Numbered from the stretch's first letter, positions 1 through 8,438 are shown. The stretch: DNA of 64,000 nt from Sphingomonas sp. Root710 (GCF_001429065.1 NZ_LMIB01000012.1:855752-919751); one strand, 5' to 3'. Numbers and translations: made by a program. Notes: generated by a model from the sequence alone, not told the origin.

Positions 1-1
1 T

Positions 2-273
2 CAGCCACGGGATGATGGTCGTGCACGGCCATTCGGTTTCGGAGCAGATCGACATAAGATCGAACCGGATCGGGATCGACACCGGCGCCTATGCCACGGG
101 CAGACTCACAGCGATCGGCCTGCAAGCCGGGAGATCGGAAGAGCAGCCACGGGATGATGGTCGTGCACGGCCATTCGGTTTCGGAGCAGATCGACATAAG
201 ATCGAACCGGATCGGGATCGACACCGGCGCCTATGCCACGGGCAGACTCACAGCGATCGGCCTGCAAGCCGGG
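2..273. repeat. 130-bp exact tandem duplication (contig-end artefact)
   Basis: Bases 2-131 recur unchanged at 144-273, an offset of 142. The two copies are separated only by the adapter-like string at 132-144. Both copies encode the same C-terminal piece of a metallophosphoesterase, but the 142-base offset puts them in different frames, so this cannot be a functional internal repeat. Identity over the whole unit with no drift, plus the adapter at the junction, argues for chimeric reads at a contig end rather than biology. Confidence 0.85.
132..144 (+). other. Illumina adapter core left in assembly
   Basis: The 13 bases AGATCGGAAGAGC are the core shared by Illumina TruSeq adapters. They sit exactly between the two copies of the duplicated unit. 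A chance match of this length in 64 kb is unlikely, and its position at the junction makes contamination the simplest reading. Confidence 0.85.
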
Positions 274-297
274 GATCGCTGGTTCCTACAGAGCTGA
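145..297 (+). CDS. Metallophosphoesterase, 3' end only
   Basis: This is the last ~50 codons of a calcineurin-like serine/threonine phosphatase-type metallophosphoesterase, ending at TGA 295-297. The VVHGH motif supplies a metal-binding histidine (H of the family GHT/GHS motif), and the NRIGIDTGAYATGRLTAI stretch is the usual C-terminal strand of these enzymes. The N-terminal four-fifths is missing because the window starts here and the first copy of the sequence is an artefact. The true upstream sequence is unknown. Family members remove phosphate from proteins or small nucleotides, and the substrate cannot be told from this fragment. Confidence 0.7.
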   Translation, partial: SHGMMVVHGHSVSEQIDIRSNRIGIDTGAYATGRLTAIGLQAGDRWFLQS

Positions 298-300
298 CCG

Positions 301-606
301 GCAAACGGGCAACGAAGGTCGCGCTCGGACTTGATACGCGACAGCAAAGACTGAACTTCGGCGCATGTTCCCCCTCATCCTCTGCGTTCAGAATATATTG
401 CGAGAAAATTCATTGATCGTTGACCCAGGACGGGCGCGCTGCTCCAAATCGGCCGAAGTCGCGAACCAAGCCCGGCTGCTCTTCCCGCCAAGATCCGAGC
501 CCGCGCCAGCCGTTCGCGCCGGGCCGATGAACATTTGAAGCCCCTGAAAAGCGGAGCCCAGGTGGCTCACAGCTGTCGAGGCGCGAAAACTGGGATCAGA
601 CCGGGC
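301..606. other. No gene seen
   Basis: About 300 bases between the phosphatase end and the XRE gene. Short open frames exist on both strands but none has a recognisable product or a convincing ribosome binding site. Confidence 0.5.
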
Positions 607-834
607 CTAGGAATCGTCAGCGGGGCCGCTGGCGCGCAGCAGCTCGGTGGCGTCGACCTCCAGCACCGCGGCGATTCGTTCGAGAACGTCGATGCTTACG
701 CCATAAACACATCGCTCGAGCGCGCTCACATAGGTGCGGTCGATGTCGGCGCGATGCGCGAGCTCCTCCTGTGAAAGTCCCCGTGCCCGCCGCAGGTCTC
801 GCATATTCCGCGCGAAAATTTGCCGAATCCCCAT
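607..834 (-). CDS. XRE-family HTH regulator, 75 aa
   Basis: A small Cro/CI-type DNA-binding protein. Residues ~6-65 form one HTH_3 domain: RDLRRARGLSQEELAHRADI is helices 1-2, then DRTYVSALERCVYG is the recognition helix region, followed by the VLEVDATELL dimer strand. I start it at ATG 834 because the 30 codons further upstream do not look like protein and 75 aa is a normal length for restriction-controller or phage-type repressors. It lies divergently 150 bp from the serine recombinase gene, so it may control that gene, though the operator is not identified. Confidence 0.75.
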   Translation of the reverse strand: MGIRQIFARNMRDLRRARGLSQEELAHRADIDRTYVSALERCVYGVSIDVLERIAAVLEVDATELLRASGPADDS

Positions 835-983
835 CGCGCGAGTGATTGACCGTTGCAGAGTATACCACCACGGAGTATTCAATACATATGAGACCAACGC
901 TGAGCGAAGGGATGCCGTCAACCGCGCGCCATGAATTGGAACCTAGCGCTGTCACCGGCATTTTCCTGCGCTGCGGGCTTTGA

Positions 984-2603
984 ATGACGTCGGAAGCTCT
1001 GGGTGGTGCTTGGCCGCTCTCGCTGCGGCAGGCCGATCCGCATGGCCGCGGCGAGGCGGCCGTACCTGATGGCACTGAAAAATCCGCGCGGCCAGCGCGG
1101 GTACAGGCTGTTCAATATCTGCGGATGTCGACCGAACGCCAGGTCTATTCAACCGCCTATCAGGCCGAACGTATTGCCCGATATGCCGCCGAATGCGGGT
1201 TCGAGATTACGAAAACCTTCGCCGATGAAGGGCGCAGCGGACTGACATTACGCGGACGCCCGGCACTACAGCAAATGCTGTCGGAGGTGCTGTCGGGCAA
1301 GGCTGGGTTTCAGGCGATCCTGGTCTATGACGTCAGCCGATGGGGCCGTTTTCAAGACAGCGACGAGAGCGCGCATTATGAGTTTCTATGCCGGAAGGCG
1401 AATATCGCGGTCCATTACTGCGCTGAGCTTTTCGACAATGACGGCAGTGTGACGGCTTCGCTTCTCAAACATCTTAAGCGCGTAATGGCGGGAGAGTATA
1501 GCCGAGAGCTGTCGAGCCGGATCTTCGCCAGTCAAGCCCGGCTAGCCCGGATGGGCTACCGTGTCGGCGGGCGCGCGCCTCTCGGGCTGCGCCGGCTCCT
1601 GCTGGACAGCGCTAACAGTCCCAAGACGATTCTGGAGGAAGGAGAACATAAGTTCCTCCGATCGGACAAGATCGTGCTGGTGCCGGGACCGGATGACGAA
1701 ATCGAGACGGTCAGGCTGATCTTTGCGCTTGCCAGCGAGGGCAAAACTGACCGCCACATTGCCCGGGAACTTGACCGCCGCAACATTGGCCCGCCGCGCA
1801 CCGACCGGTGGAGCCCTTATACAATCGGCGCCATCGTCAGGAACGAAATCTATATCGGGACGCTAATCTATAATAAGCGATCCTATAAGCTGAAAGGCGC
1901 TGTTAAGCCCAATCCCCGCTCTGAATGGATACGACATGAAAACCACCTAATACCCTTAATAGATAAGGATTTATTTCAGCGCGCACAGTTGACCAGACGG
2001 CAACCCGCGCCATCCTTTGACCGTGCCGGGTTACTCCATGAACTGAAACATCTTCTATCAAAATATGGCTATCTGTCGCTCAGCCTGATCAGGCGTGAAT
2101 CGCCGATCAAAAGCGCAGACTGGTTTCGGGAATATTTCGGCTCGCTGCGCGCAGCCTATGCTGCCCTTGACTACGATCCGGGAGCAGGCCGCAATATTCC
2201 GCACCGCAAGCGATCGGAATTGGCTGCGCTGATGAACCGGACCCAAACCGCGTTGCGCCGCGAAGGCGCCGTGGTCGAGCGGCCTGACGCAGGGCCCGTG
2301 CTGGTGGTGGACGGCAAGGTCCGCTTGGGCGTGCTTCTGTCCTGGTGCCAGCCCGCGACGCGCCACTGCGCTCGCCACACGCGCCTCCTCAAAAATCTCA
2401 AAGCCGACCTGGTCGTCATCAAGCTTCCCAAACATATGGGCAGCTATTTCCTCTGCCCCACCGACGCCTTTCCAGAGAAGGGGGAGCTTCGTATCGGACC
2501 AACGACGCTCGAGCGGCTGTCGGCCTATCAAATGGCGCACCTCCAGCAAGCCTATGCGCGTATCCTCGCGTTCCGCTCGAACGCCGGACAGGCCGGAGGC
2601 TAG
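984..2603 (+). CDS. Large serine recombinase
   Basis: A 539-aa site-specific recombinase of the resolvase/invertase superfamily. The catalytic domain spans ~42-190: YLRMSTERQ carries the likely nucleophile Ser49, and YDVSRWGRF carries the DxSRxxR motif with active-site arginines. The recombinase domain follows at ~215-310 (IFALASEGKTDRHIARELDRRNI, then NEIYIGTLIYNKR). The last ~200 residues are an extension resembling DNA-binding parts of other large serine recombinases. It probably integrates or excises a mobile element, or did so in the past. It is convergent with the relaxase gene. The N-terminal ~40 residues are poorly conserved in style, and a start nearer Met48 is possible. Confidence 0.88.
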   Translation: MTSEALGGAWPLSLRQADPHGRGEAAVPDGTEKSARPARVQAVQYLRMSTERQVYSTAYQAERIARYAAECGFEITKTFADEGRSGLTLRGRPALQQMLSEVLSGKAGFQAILVYDVSRWGRFQDSDESAHYEFLCRKANIAVHYCAELFDNDGSVTASLLKHLKRVMAGEYSRELSSRIFASQARLARMGYRVGGRAPLGLRRLLLDSANSPKTILEEGEHKFLRSDKIVLVPGPDDEIETVRLIFALASEGKTDRHIARELDRRNIGPPRTDRWSPYTIGAIVRNEIYIGTLIYNKRSYKLKGAVKPNPRSEWIRHENHLIPLIDKDLFQRAQLTRRQPAPSFDRAGLLHELKHLLSKYGYLSLSLIRRESPIKSADWFREYFGSLRAAYAALDYDPGAGRNIPHRKRSELAALMNRTQTALRREGAVVERPDAGPVLVVDGKVRLGVLLSWCQPATRHCARHTRLLKNLKADLVVIKLPKHMGSYFLCPTDAFPEKGELRIGPTTLERLSAYQMAHLQQAYARILAFRSNAGQAGG

Positions 2604-2672
2604 AATCAGGCCGCTTCTTGACCGTGAAAATGCCGGCCAGCGGTACCCGGGTCGCTATCGGATATGCTGACC

Positions 2673-2694
2673 AAGCGATCGAAAGGGATCGCTT
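2673..2694. terminator. Hairpin between convergent genes
   Basis: AAGCGATC and GATCGCTT form an 8-bp stem around GAAAGG. The hairpin lies between the stops of the recombinase (+) and relaxase (-) genes. It has no U-tract, so it may be a bidirectional weak terminator or an mRNA 3'-end structure. Confidence 0.45.
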
Positions 2695-2757
2695 GCCCAC
2701 TGTGGATGTCGATATCCGAGAGGGCGCACCCTCTAATGCCGAGCCGCGCGCAACCGC

Positions 2758-4725
2758 TTACGATATCGCCGGACCATCCCGATACCGGCCCAGCCGCCAA
2801 TTTATCCCGTCCGACCGCATCAGCCCCGCGACTTTGGCCCCCATCTGCCGTTCAAGCATCGGCCGCCACGGCACCAGCGTGAACTCCATCGACTTCTCGA
2901 CCAGCGCGAACCGCCCGCCGGCCAGGTCGACGCGCCGTGCCAGCCGACCTTCGATGGCGCTGCCGATCCGTGCCTCGACGAAGGGCTTACCGAGTTCTGC
3001 AGCGAGCCGCTCGCCCGCGCCACGCAGTTCCCGACGTTGCAGCAGCAGGACCGCATTGGCGCGCAGCCGCACCTTGCCACCATCGATGTCGGCCAGTTCC
3101 TGTTCAATCAGCCATTGTCGCCGCGCATCGAGCGCGGAACGGACCTCGCGGCCGAACCCGGCATCGCGCACGGGCATCGGCGTCGCGGCGCCGATCTCCC
3201 GGTCGAGCCAGGTCGCGGCATCAATTGTCTTGAGCCGCGCGATAGGCAACGCCGAGAACGTCTCGATCTCGACGGGTCGGTCGCGCAGGCCGCGCGCCTC
3301 ATAGGCAGCAGCCTGGTCGAGATGATCGGCGCCGATCGTCCAGCTGCCGTCCGCCATCCGCTCCACCGTCATGCCCGCGCGCCGCATCGCCTCGAGCCGC
3401 CGGACATGGGCCTCGGCGAAGCCCTGGGTCGCGCCAGCGTCGTGCCGCAGATGCGCGTCGATCGAGTAGCGTCCGCCATTGCCCTGCGCGACCGCGGCGA
3501 CGGTCCGGTCGACCTCGCGCACGGCAGCGCTGCGCGGTGCGATGCGGACGATCGACTCCTCCGGCATGGGCTCGGTCAGGTCGCCGCGGCCGATGTCGAG
3601 ATAGTGTACCCGCCCGTCGATCCCGTCGACGATCAGATAATGGCGGTCGTGATGCTCGTCCGATAGGCCGCGATGCACGATCCGCCCGACAATCGGCTGA
3701 TCGAGCTGGTCGTGGATGCGCCGATCGACGCCGGCGCGATCGAGCTTGCGCGCGGTCAGTTCGCGCTGCATGGTCCTAATGATATCACCGCGCTCACCCA
3801 TGTGGCGCAGCGTGTCTTCGATACCATCGGCGAGCCGCCACCGCCCGCTGCCGAGATCTTCCGCCAGGCCCATCGCGCCGAGCTTGCGCAACCGGCCGGC
3901 CGCGACCGACTGCTGGAACGGGTCATTGCTCGCAGCGGTCACCTTCCGTTCGTCGTCCATCCGCCGGATCAACCGCCGGTCGATCGCGGTCAGCCGTTCC
4001 TGCTCGACGTCATGGCGCAGCCGACGCTCGATTTCGCGATCGGTGCGGGGGCCGAGATCTATCGTCGCCAGCTCGGCCGCGCGCTGGCGTAAGCCATGGG
4101 CGATATACTCGCGCGCGATGATCAGATTTTGACCGCGATCATCGACGCCGCGCAGCATGATGTGGGTATGTGGCTGGTCGGTGTTGAAATGGTCGACCGC
4201 GACCCAGTCGAGCTTGGTGCCGAGATCATGCTCGGCCTGGGTCATGAGGCGGCGGACATAGGGCTTGAGATCGGCATATTCGGCGCCGTCCTCGGCGGAC
4301 ACAATGAAGCGGAACTGATGACGGTCGCCGTCGCAGCGTTCGAGGAAAGCCTTGCCGTCGGCTTGGCCGGCCTCCGGGCCGTAGAGCTCGCCGGGCGCGC
4401 CCTCACGCGTGACGCCGTCGCGCTGGATGTAGCGCAGGTGCGCGCGAGCGCCGGACAGACCGCGTGCGCCCAGCCTGACGAGGCGCGTCTTCACGATCGC
4501 GCGGCGGCTGCGCAGGCCGGCGAACCGGTCACGGCTGGACAACAGCCGGCCGATGCTGGCGCCGCGGCCGATCCGGCTGCCGTCGAACCGCCGGCTGGCC
4601 ACCCCGGTCTTCGCCCCGGCGAGCCGGGCCGCGACGGCGATCCGGCTGGTAAAGCGCAGGGTCTCGTTGCCGTCCTTGCCCTTGGCGCGGCCGAGCTTGG
4701 GCGTGAACCCGTCATTATCGTCCAT
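2758..4725 (-). CDS. rlxS: Relaxase/mobilisation nuclease with DUF3363 (RlxS type)
   Basis: This 655-aa protein should nick the element's oriT and pilot the strand during conjugation. The N-terminal relaxase domain contains HLRYIQRDGVTREG, with a candidate catalytic tyrosine, and the metal-binding histidine motif DQPHTHIMLRG. The rest is the long DUF3363 region found in VirD2-like relaxases of alphaproteobacterial elements. I use ATG 4725 because GGAG lies 8 bases upstream, whereas ATG 4731 would be too close. The upstream genes (hypothetical, lytic transglycosylase, TraF-like peptidase) are in the same direction, as in related integrative elements. The symbol follows the Mesorhizobium symbiosis island usage and rests on family resemblance only. 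Confidence 0.88.
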   Translation of the reverse strand: MDDNDGFTPKLGRAKGKDGNETLRFTSRIAVAARLAGAKTGVASRRFDGSRIGRGASIGRLLSSRDRFAGLRSRRAIVKTRLVRLGARGLSGARAHLRYIQRDGVTREGAPGELYGPEAGQADGKAFLERCDGDRHQFRFIVSAEDGAEYADLKPYVRRLMTQAEHDLGTKLDWVAVDHFNTDQPHTHIMLRGVDDRGQNLIIAREYIAHGLRQRAAELATIDLGPRTDREIERRLRHDVEQERLTAIDRRLIRRMDDERKVTAASNDPFQQSVAAGRLRKLGAMGLAEDLGSGRWRLADGIEDTLRHMGERGDIIRTMQRELTARKLDRAGVDRRIHDQLDQPIVGRIVHRGLSDEHHDRHYLIVDGIDGRVHYLDIGRGDLTEPMPEESIVRIAPRSAAVREVDRTVAAVAQGNGGRYSIDAHLRHDAGATQGFAEAHVRRLEAMRRAGMTVERMADGSWTIGADHLDQAAAYEARGLRDRPVEIETFSALPIARLKTIDAATWLDREIGAATPMPVRDAGFGREVRSALDARRQWLIEQELADIDGGKVRLRANAVLLLQRRELRGAGERLAAELGKPFVEARIGSAIEGRLARRVDLAGGRFALVEKSMEFTLVPWRPMLERQMGAKVAGLMRSDGINWRLGRYRDGPAIS

Positions 4726-4985
4726 GACCATGACTCCGACCGCGGGAAATCTCGCTGAGATGGGACAAAAACGTCAGATTTCCGCCATTTTGAGACTGAC
4801 TGTCTCGCGCGGCCCAGTCCCTGTCTCCTGAAAAAACGATGTGCAGACAATCACTTGAGCAGGGTCGCGAGACACTGCCTTTATCTTGTTTTCCGGATAC
4901 CCCTTCCCCCTGCCCTTCCCGGCTCAAATAAGGGCGAGAAGCAGCGCCGGTCCGACGCTGCCGCTCCCCCGCAAGCGATGCGCGA

Positions 4986-5354
4986 TCAGTGCGCATCGGC
5001 CATCGCTGCACGCGCCGATTTACGCGACCGGCAGAAGCGCTTTCCCATCGCTGCGTGGGCCATTCCGTCGCCATCCACGAGCATCACGCTTGCGAACCAG
5101 CGGCCGTCGAACCGGCCGCAGATCGCGATCCGATCGAGCTCCAGGCCATCCTCGTCGCTGCTCTCATAGGATCCGAGCCAGCGCTCATCTATCCGCGCCT
5201 CCCAGAGGAAATCGCTCTCCTCGGCCTCGACGAAATGATGTGCCAGAACCTCTGCACCGCGCCCAAATTCGATTTCCAGGCCCGCCATCAGCGTCGCGAT
5301 CACGCGATCGTTGCTCCTCTCCGACGCCGTTCCGATGCACCGAACCATGCCCAT
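4986..5354 (-). CDS. Conserved-looking hypothetical protein in transfer operon
   Basis: A 122-aa acidic, soluble protein that I cannot place in a family. The start at ATG 5354 is fixed by GGGAGG five bases upstream. The longer open frame reaching 5681 runs through a structured non-coding stretch and is not protein-like. Features include an aromatic middle section (EESDFLWEARIDERWLGSYES) and a basic tail (GKRFCRSRKSARAAM). Its position between the lytic transglycosylase and relaxase genes suggests an accessory role in mobilisation, which is inference. Confidence 0.65.
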   Translation of the reverse strand: MGMVRCIGTASERSNDRVIATLMAGLEIEFGRGAEVLAHHFVEAEESDFLWEARIDERWLGSYESSDEDGLELDRIAICGRFDGRWFASVMLVDGDGMAHAAMGKRFCRSRKSARAAMADAH

Positions 5355-5403
5355 GATGACCTCCCAATCTCGCATTCTCACCATCGAGAACGGCGTTTGC
5401 GCG

Positions 5404-5531
5404 ACGGGTGGCGGAGCGGCTGTCAGGGCCGCGGCGCGAAGCGCAGCGCCGCGAAGCGGACGTGGGGGGAGCCGATTTTCGAAGAAAATGGGGGGGCACC
5501 CACGGGCCTTGAGAGCCGTTCCGCCACCCGT
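5404..5531. repeat. Long inverted repeat, candidate oriT or structured RNA
   Basis: An 18-base arm at 5404-5421 pairs with 5514-5531 with a single mismatch. The 92-base interval holds a GC-rich run and a perfect small hairpin, ATTTTC-GAA-GAAAAT (5475-5489), followed by seven Gs. No gene occupies this interval between the 122-aa ORF and the transglycosylase. Inverted repeats near a relaxase gene are typical of transfer origins. I see no nick site I can name. Confidence 0.5.
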
Positions 5532-5586
5532 CATACTGGGTCTGTCGAGACGAGCCTCCCCCCTCTCAGGGGACCGCAACCTCGCC

Positions 5587-6195
5587 TCATCGGCCGTCAT
5601 GACGCACCACGAAGAGCGAGGGCGGAGACGGTGCAGGCGCGGACGATTCCGACTGTCTCGGCGCCGGATACCGGACGGCAAACAGGGTTTCGCGCGGCGT
5701 CTCTATCGCCCGGCCGCCCGCGGCCGGCGGCACGCCGCCGACCGTCCGGAGATAGGTGGCCGTCTCGCCGGGAAGCGCGCCGCCAGTCGCGAGATGGGCC
5801 GCATAGCGCCCAGGCCCGGCATTGTAGGCGGCGAACAGGCCGGGATAGCCGAAGCGATCATACATCTGCCGCAGATAGAAGCTTCCGGCGAGAATATTGT
5901 CGCGCGGATCGTCGGGATCGTCGCCCAGGTCGATCCGTTGCCGCATCGCTGCCCATGTGCCCGGCATCAGCTGCATGAGGCCCATCGCGCCCGCGCGGCT
6001 GCGGATCGGACGCCCGTTGAGCCTCGTCTGCCCGTTGCTTTCTGCCCGCATGACCCGCTCGATCCAGCTGGCCGGTAGGCCGAAGCGGAGCGACGCCTCG
6101 GTGATGTAAGGCCGCCAGTCGGCGACGCGCTCGGCGCTTGCCGGCAGTTCCGCCAGGAGCGCAGCCGCACAGGCTATGTTCCTCAGCGGCGCCAC
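5587..6195 (-). CDS. Lytic transglycosylase (conjugation-associated)
   Basis: A 202-aa SLT-domain muramidase that cleaves peptidoglycan, in this context to open the wall for a transfer channel. A short N-terminal hydrophobic stretch (IACAAALLAELPASA) is a likely signal peptide. The SLT fold spans ~30-140: catalytic Glu is in MRAESNGQ, followed by GAMGLMQLMPGTW and AAYNAGPGRY, the standard transglycosylase motifs. The tail of ~60 residues is proline/serine-rich. The gene overlaps the end of the TraF-like gene by 13 bases, indicating one operon. Confidence 0.9.
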   Translation of the reverse strand: MAPLRNIACAAALLAELPASAERVADWRPYITEASLRFGLPASWIERVMRAESNGQTRLNGRPIRSRAGAMGLMQLMPGTWAAMRQRIDLGDDPDDPRDNILAGSFYLRQMYDRFGYPGLFAAYNAGPGRYAAHLATGGALPGETATYLRTVGGVPPAAGGRAIETPRETLFAVRYPAPRQSESSAPAPSPPSLFVVRHDGR

Positions 6196-6764
6196 AGCAG
6201 CCGTGCCTTTCCGATGACGGCGCGCGCCTCGGTCGCGCCGAAATAGCGGCCGTCAAACGAGGCCGGGTTATCCATGAGCAGAAAGAGCTGGCGGCCGTGC
6301 AGGCGGATGCAGCCCGACCATATTGGCATCGCCCGGCCCTGGCGGTCGGTATCGCGGCGGACCGCAACCGGACGGCCGTTCACAAAGATTCGGCCGTCCA
6401 GCGCGCAGATCTCGTCGCCGGCCAGAGCCGCGACGCGCTTCACCAGCGGCACGGTCGCCGGCAGATAGCGGCGTTCCGCCGCGAACCGCCGGAAGCGCTC
6501 GGGAATCCAAGCGATCACCATGTCGTGACGTTCGATCGGCGCGCCGGACGTGACGCGATAGAACCCCACCGGCGCACTCGCGCTCGCATTCCAGACGAGC
6601 CGCGGCGATGGCGGGAACATGATGGTGAGCCCGAGCAGGGCGATGCCGAAGCCGGTGATCGCGATGCGGCGACCGACACGCTGCCGGCGTCTTTTGGTCG
6701 CGCGAAGCTGGTCGCCCCAGTCGAGGAGCGGCGTCGCCGAGCGATCCCGGTCACGCCGCGCCAT
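6183..6764 (-). CDS. traF: S26-family peptidase, TraF-like
   Basis: A 193-aa signal-peptidase-fold serine protease of the conjugal TraF type, which in conjugative systems processes or cyclises the pilin. One membrane helix lies at ~36-52 (ITGFGIALLGLTIMF). The SASAPVGFYRV motif carries the catalytic Ser, and LVKRVAALAGDEI carries the catalytic Lys. DNPASFDGRYFGAT is the conserved box near the end. ATG 6764 is favoured by GGGAGG eight bases upstream. It overlaps the upstream HTH gene by 14 bases. No pilin gene (trbC) is present in this window, so its substrate must be encoded elsewhere or is lost. Confidence 0.85.
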   Translation of the reverse strand: MARRDRDRSATPLLDWGDQLRATKRRRQRVGRRIAITGFGIALLGLTIMFPPSPRLVWNASASAPVGFYRVTSGAPIERHDMVIAWIPERFRRFAAERRYLPATVPLVKRVAALAGDEICALDGRIFVNGRPVAVRRDTDRQGRAMPIWSGCIRLHGRQLFLLMDNPASFDGRYFGATEARAVIGKARLLWRR

Positions 6765-6990
6765 GGCCATCGCCTCCCCCCGACTGGGCTCTCGACCAGG
6801 CCTCGAGGTCATCGATATGATATTGGACGAAGCGGCTGTGGCGGCGGAACACCGGGCCCTTGCCCGCCCGCCGCAGCCGTTTCAGCAAGCGACTGGAAAA
6901 TTTCAGATAGGCCGCCGCCTGGTCGGTGTTGAGATAGGGCGACCCGCGCTTTGCCCGATTCGCGCGGGAAATGTCGTCGTCGCTGTCCAT
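6751..6990 (-). CDS. Helix-turn-helix protein, AlpA/excisionase-like
   Basis: A 79-aa protein with a winged-helix DNA-binding domain of the excisionase/HTH_17 kind: YLNTDQAAAYLKFSSRLLKRLRRAGKGPVFRR, then a YHIDDLEAWSRAQ wing and helix. Such proteins sit at the head of transfer operons in alphaproteobacterial elements and may act as regulators or recombination directionality factors. Start at ATG 6990 (AGGGA ten bases before); ATG 6999 is an alternative. Its 3' end overlaps the TraF-like gene. Confidence 0.75.
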   Translation of the reverse strand: MDSDDDISRANRAKRGSPYLNTDQAAAYLKFSSRLLKRLRRAGKGPVFRRHSRFVQYHIDDLEAWSRAQSGGGDGHGAA

Positions 6991-7314
6991 GATGGCCATC
7001 CCTGCCTGAAGCCAACGGCGACGTGCCGTTGCTGGCCCCGGGCATGGCGCGCCCGGCACCCGCTGCGCAGGGTCGAAAAAGCTGGCCGTGCTTTTCGACC
7101 CGGCAGGCCGCGTCCGGCTTGCGTTCGGCCGGTCCAGCGAGCGGGTGCGACGCGAGTAGCGGTGTGGGTTATGCCGGGCGGCACGGACATTTGCGATCCG
7201 TGCGGCGGAAAGCGGACACTGGCAAACGCCCCCGCCTGCCAGGTCCCTCGCGAGCTAGGGCAAATCCGGCGCACCGCGCGTGCCCCGCGCGCGATCGCGC
7301 GCGGGGCGTCCGGC
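6991..7314. other. Structured non-coding interval
   Basis: No gene seen. The stretch holds two strong hairpins: CCGGGC/GCCCGG near 7038-7056, and the 12-bp stem listed separately at 7070-7101. It also ends in a run of CGCG repeats just before the DUF736 stop. It probably contains the promoter of the HTH-traF-transglycosylase-relaxase operon. Confidence 0.5.
7070..7101. repeat. Perfect GGGTCGAAAA/TTTTCGACCC hairpin
   Basis: Ten-base perfect arms at 7070-7079 and 7092-7101. The stem extends inward by GC pairs with one bulged A. It lies ~70 bases upstream of the HTH gene start. It could be a terminator for DUF736 read on the - strand, a regulator site, or a transfer-origin element. Confidence 0.5.
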
Positions 7315-7614
7315 TCAGCGCGACCAGATGAGCTTGTGCTCGCCGTCGTCGCCCTGGGTCAGCGTCGCGTAGATGGGCGCCGGGAAGGATGGATCGTCGA
7401 GCTTGAGGCTCAGATATTCCGCCCCGGTGTCGCGCGCCGCCTTGGTCCAGCCCGCGCCGAACTCGACGCCGCCTGCGCTCACGCGATGGTCCGGCGCCTT
7501 GTCGTGCTCGCGCTCGACCGGCCGGATGCTGGCCTTGACGCGAAGGGTGAGGGTGCGGATCTCGCCCGTATAGACGCCGCCGTCGCCGCGGGTGAAGCTG
7601 CCGATCTGTGCCAT
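7315..7614 (-). CDS. DUF736 family protein
   Basis: A 99-aa member of DUF736, a small beta-rich family of unknown function that is almost always found next to conjugation genes in Alpha- and Betaproteobacteria. Diagnostic parts are the N-terminal [19 protein letters not shown], the central [18 protein letters not shown] and the C-terminal [23 protein letters not shown] 7614 follows GGAGG by five bases, and an in-frame ATG four codons earlier lacks a site. It is the only gene between 7.3 and 8.0 kb. Confidence 0.9.
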   Translation of the reverse strand: MAQIGSFTRGDGGVYTGEIRTLTLRVKASIRPVEREHDKAPDHRVSAGGVEFGAGWTKAARDTGAEYLSLKLDDPSFPAPIYATLTQGDDGEHKLIWSR

Positions 7615-8001
7615 GATAACCTCCATTCCTTAGGTCGATGCCGCCCGATGCGGCTTCGATGCGGTTGTCAGGCCGCGGGCCTTCCGGCGCGCACCTTAAG
7701 GCCGGAGCGCAAGCGGAGGACGGCCGGAGCCGGGCTTCTTGGTGCGCGAGGAGGCGCGGGCTACCCGCGCCGGGGAAGAAGGTCGGCGAAGCCGTTGCGC
7801 GTCGAAGGAAGGCATGCGGCAAACCGCGATCGATCAAGGCCGCCGTGGCCGCATCGTCCGGAAAGGAGGTTGGCTGGCCCGCCCGATCGGTCCGCCGATG
7901 GCGATCACCAGGCTTCGGCCCCAGGCGGAATAGCCGGCCGTCAGCGAGAAGATTTGGCCTCTGGCCGGTCCCCCGCTAAACGGCGCGCAAAGGATAGAGC
8001 G
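7615..8001. other. No gene seen; upstream region of DUF736
   Basis: Nearly 390 bases without a convincing coding frame. It should contain the DUF736 promoter on the - strand and the promoter of the small zinc-motif gene on the + strand. Confidence 0.45.
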
Positions 8002-8220
8002 ATGACAATATCGGACGAGGTTCGCAGGCTGATCGAGCGGCTGTCGCCGGCGCCGATCTGCGATGACTGCATCAGCGAACGGCTCGGCCTGTCGGTCCGC
8101 CAGCACGCCAACCACAAGACCCGCGAACTCGCCGGCACAAAGGGTTTCGAACGCCGCAAGGATGCCTGCGCGATCTGCGGCGTGACCAAGCTCGTGATCC
8201 GCCACAGCGGACATTGCTGA
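8002..8220 (+). CDS. Small protein with paired CxxC motifs
   Basis: A 72-aa protein opening MTISDEVRRLIERLSP. It has CDDC near residue 20 and CAIC near 57, arranged so that four cysteines could bind one zinc. The middle (ERLGLSVRQHANHKTRELAG) looks like a small helix-turn-helix. AAGGAT lies upstream of the ATG. It is transcribed away from DUF736 and towards the parB gene. I infer a DNA- or RNA-binding regulator, but no family name can be given. The much longer frame that ends here is only open by chance upstream. Confidence 0.65.
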   Translation: MTISDEVRRLIERLSPAPICDDCISERLGLSVRQHANHKTRELAGTKGFERRKDACAICGVTKLVIRHSGHC

Positions 8221-8410
8221 GGCCGGATCGCTGCCGCGCTGTCTTCCCAGCTTTCCCGATGGCGCGATGGGCAGCAGGATTCACGCATGTCGTCCAGCAT
8301 CGGGTTGCGTGACATGGTGTGAGGACGACCAATTTTTCCGCGATGAACGCCCGCGCGCCGATGCCGGAACGGCGGAGGTGCACGGCCGGATTTAAGGGTC
8401 CGGAAAAGCC

Positions 8411-8430
8411 GGGCGGGGTTGCCCCCGCCC
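8411..8430 (-). terminator. Probable terminator of the ParB gene
   Basis: GGGCGGGG and CCCCGCCC pair in an 8-bp GC stem with a four-base loop, 9 bases past the ParB-gene stop on the - strand, followed by GGCTTTTCC. It is also positioned between this gene and the convergent 72-aa gene. Confidence 0.6.
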
Positions 8431-8438
8431 GCCTAGGA

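Noticed and set aside
12-416. 134-codon frame with an internal protein repeat
   Set aside because: It reads through the adapter junction and repeats the phosphatase fragment in a shifted frame; artefact.
6619-7979. Upstream part of a 533-codon + strand frame
   Set aside because: Only its last 72 codons (from 8002) have protein-like content and a ribosome site; the rest is antisense to traF/HTH/DUF736 genes and non-coding DNA.
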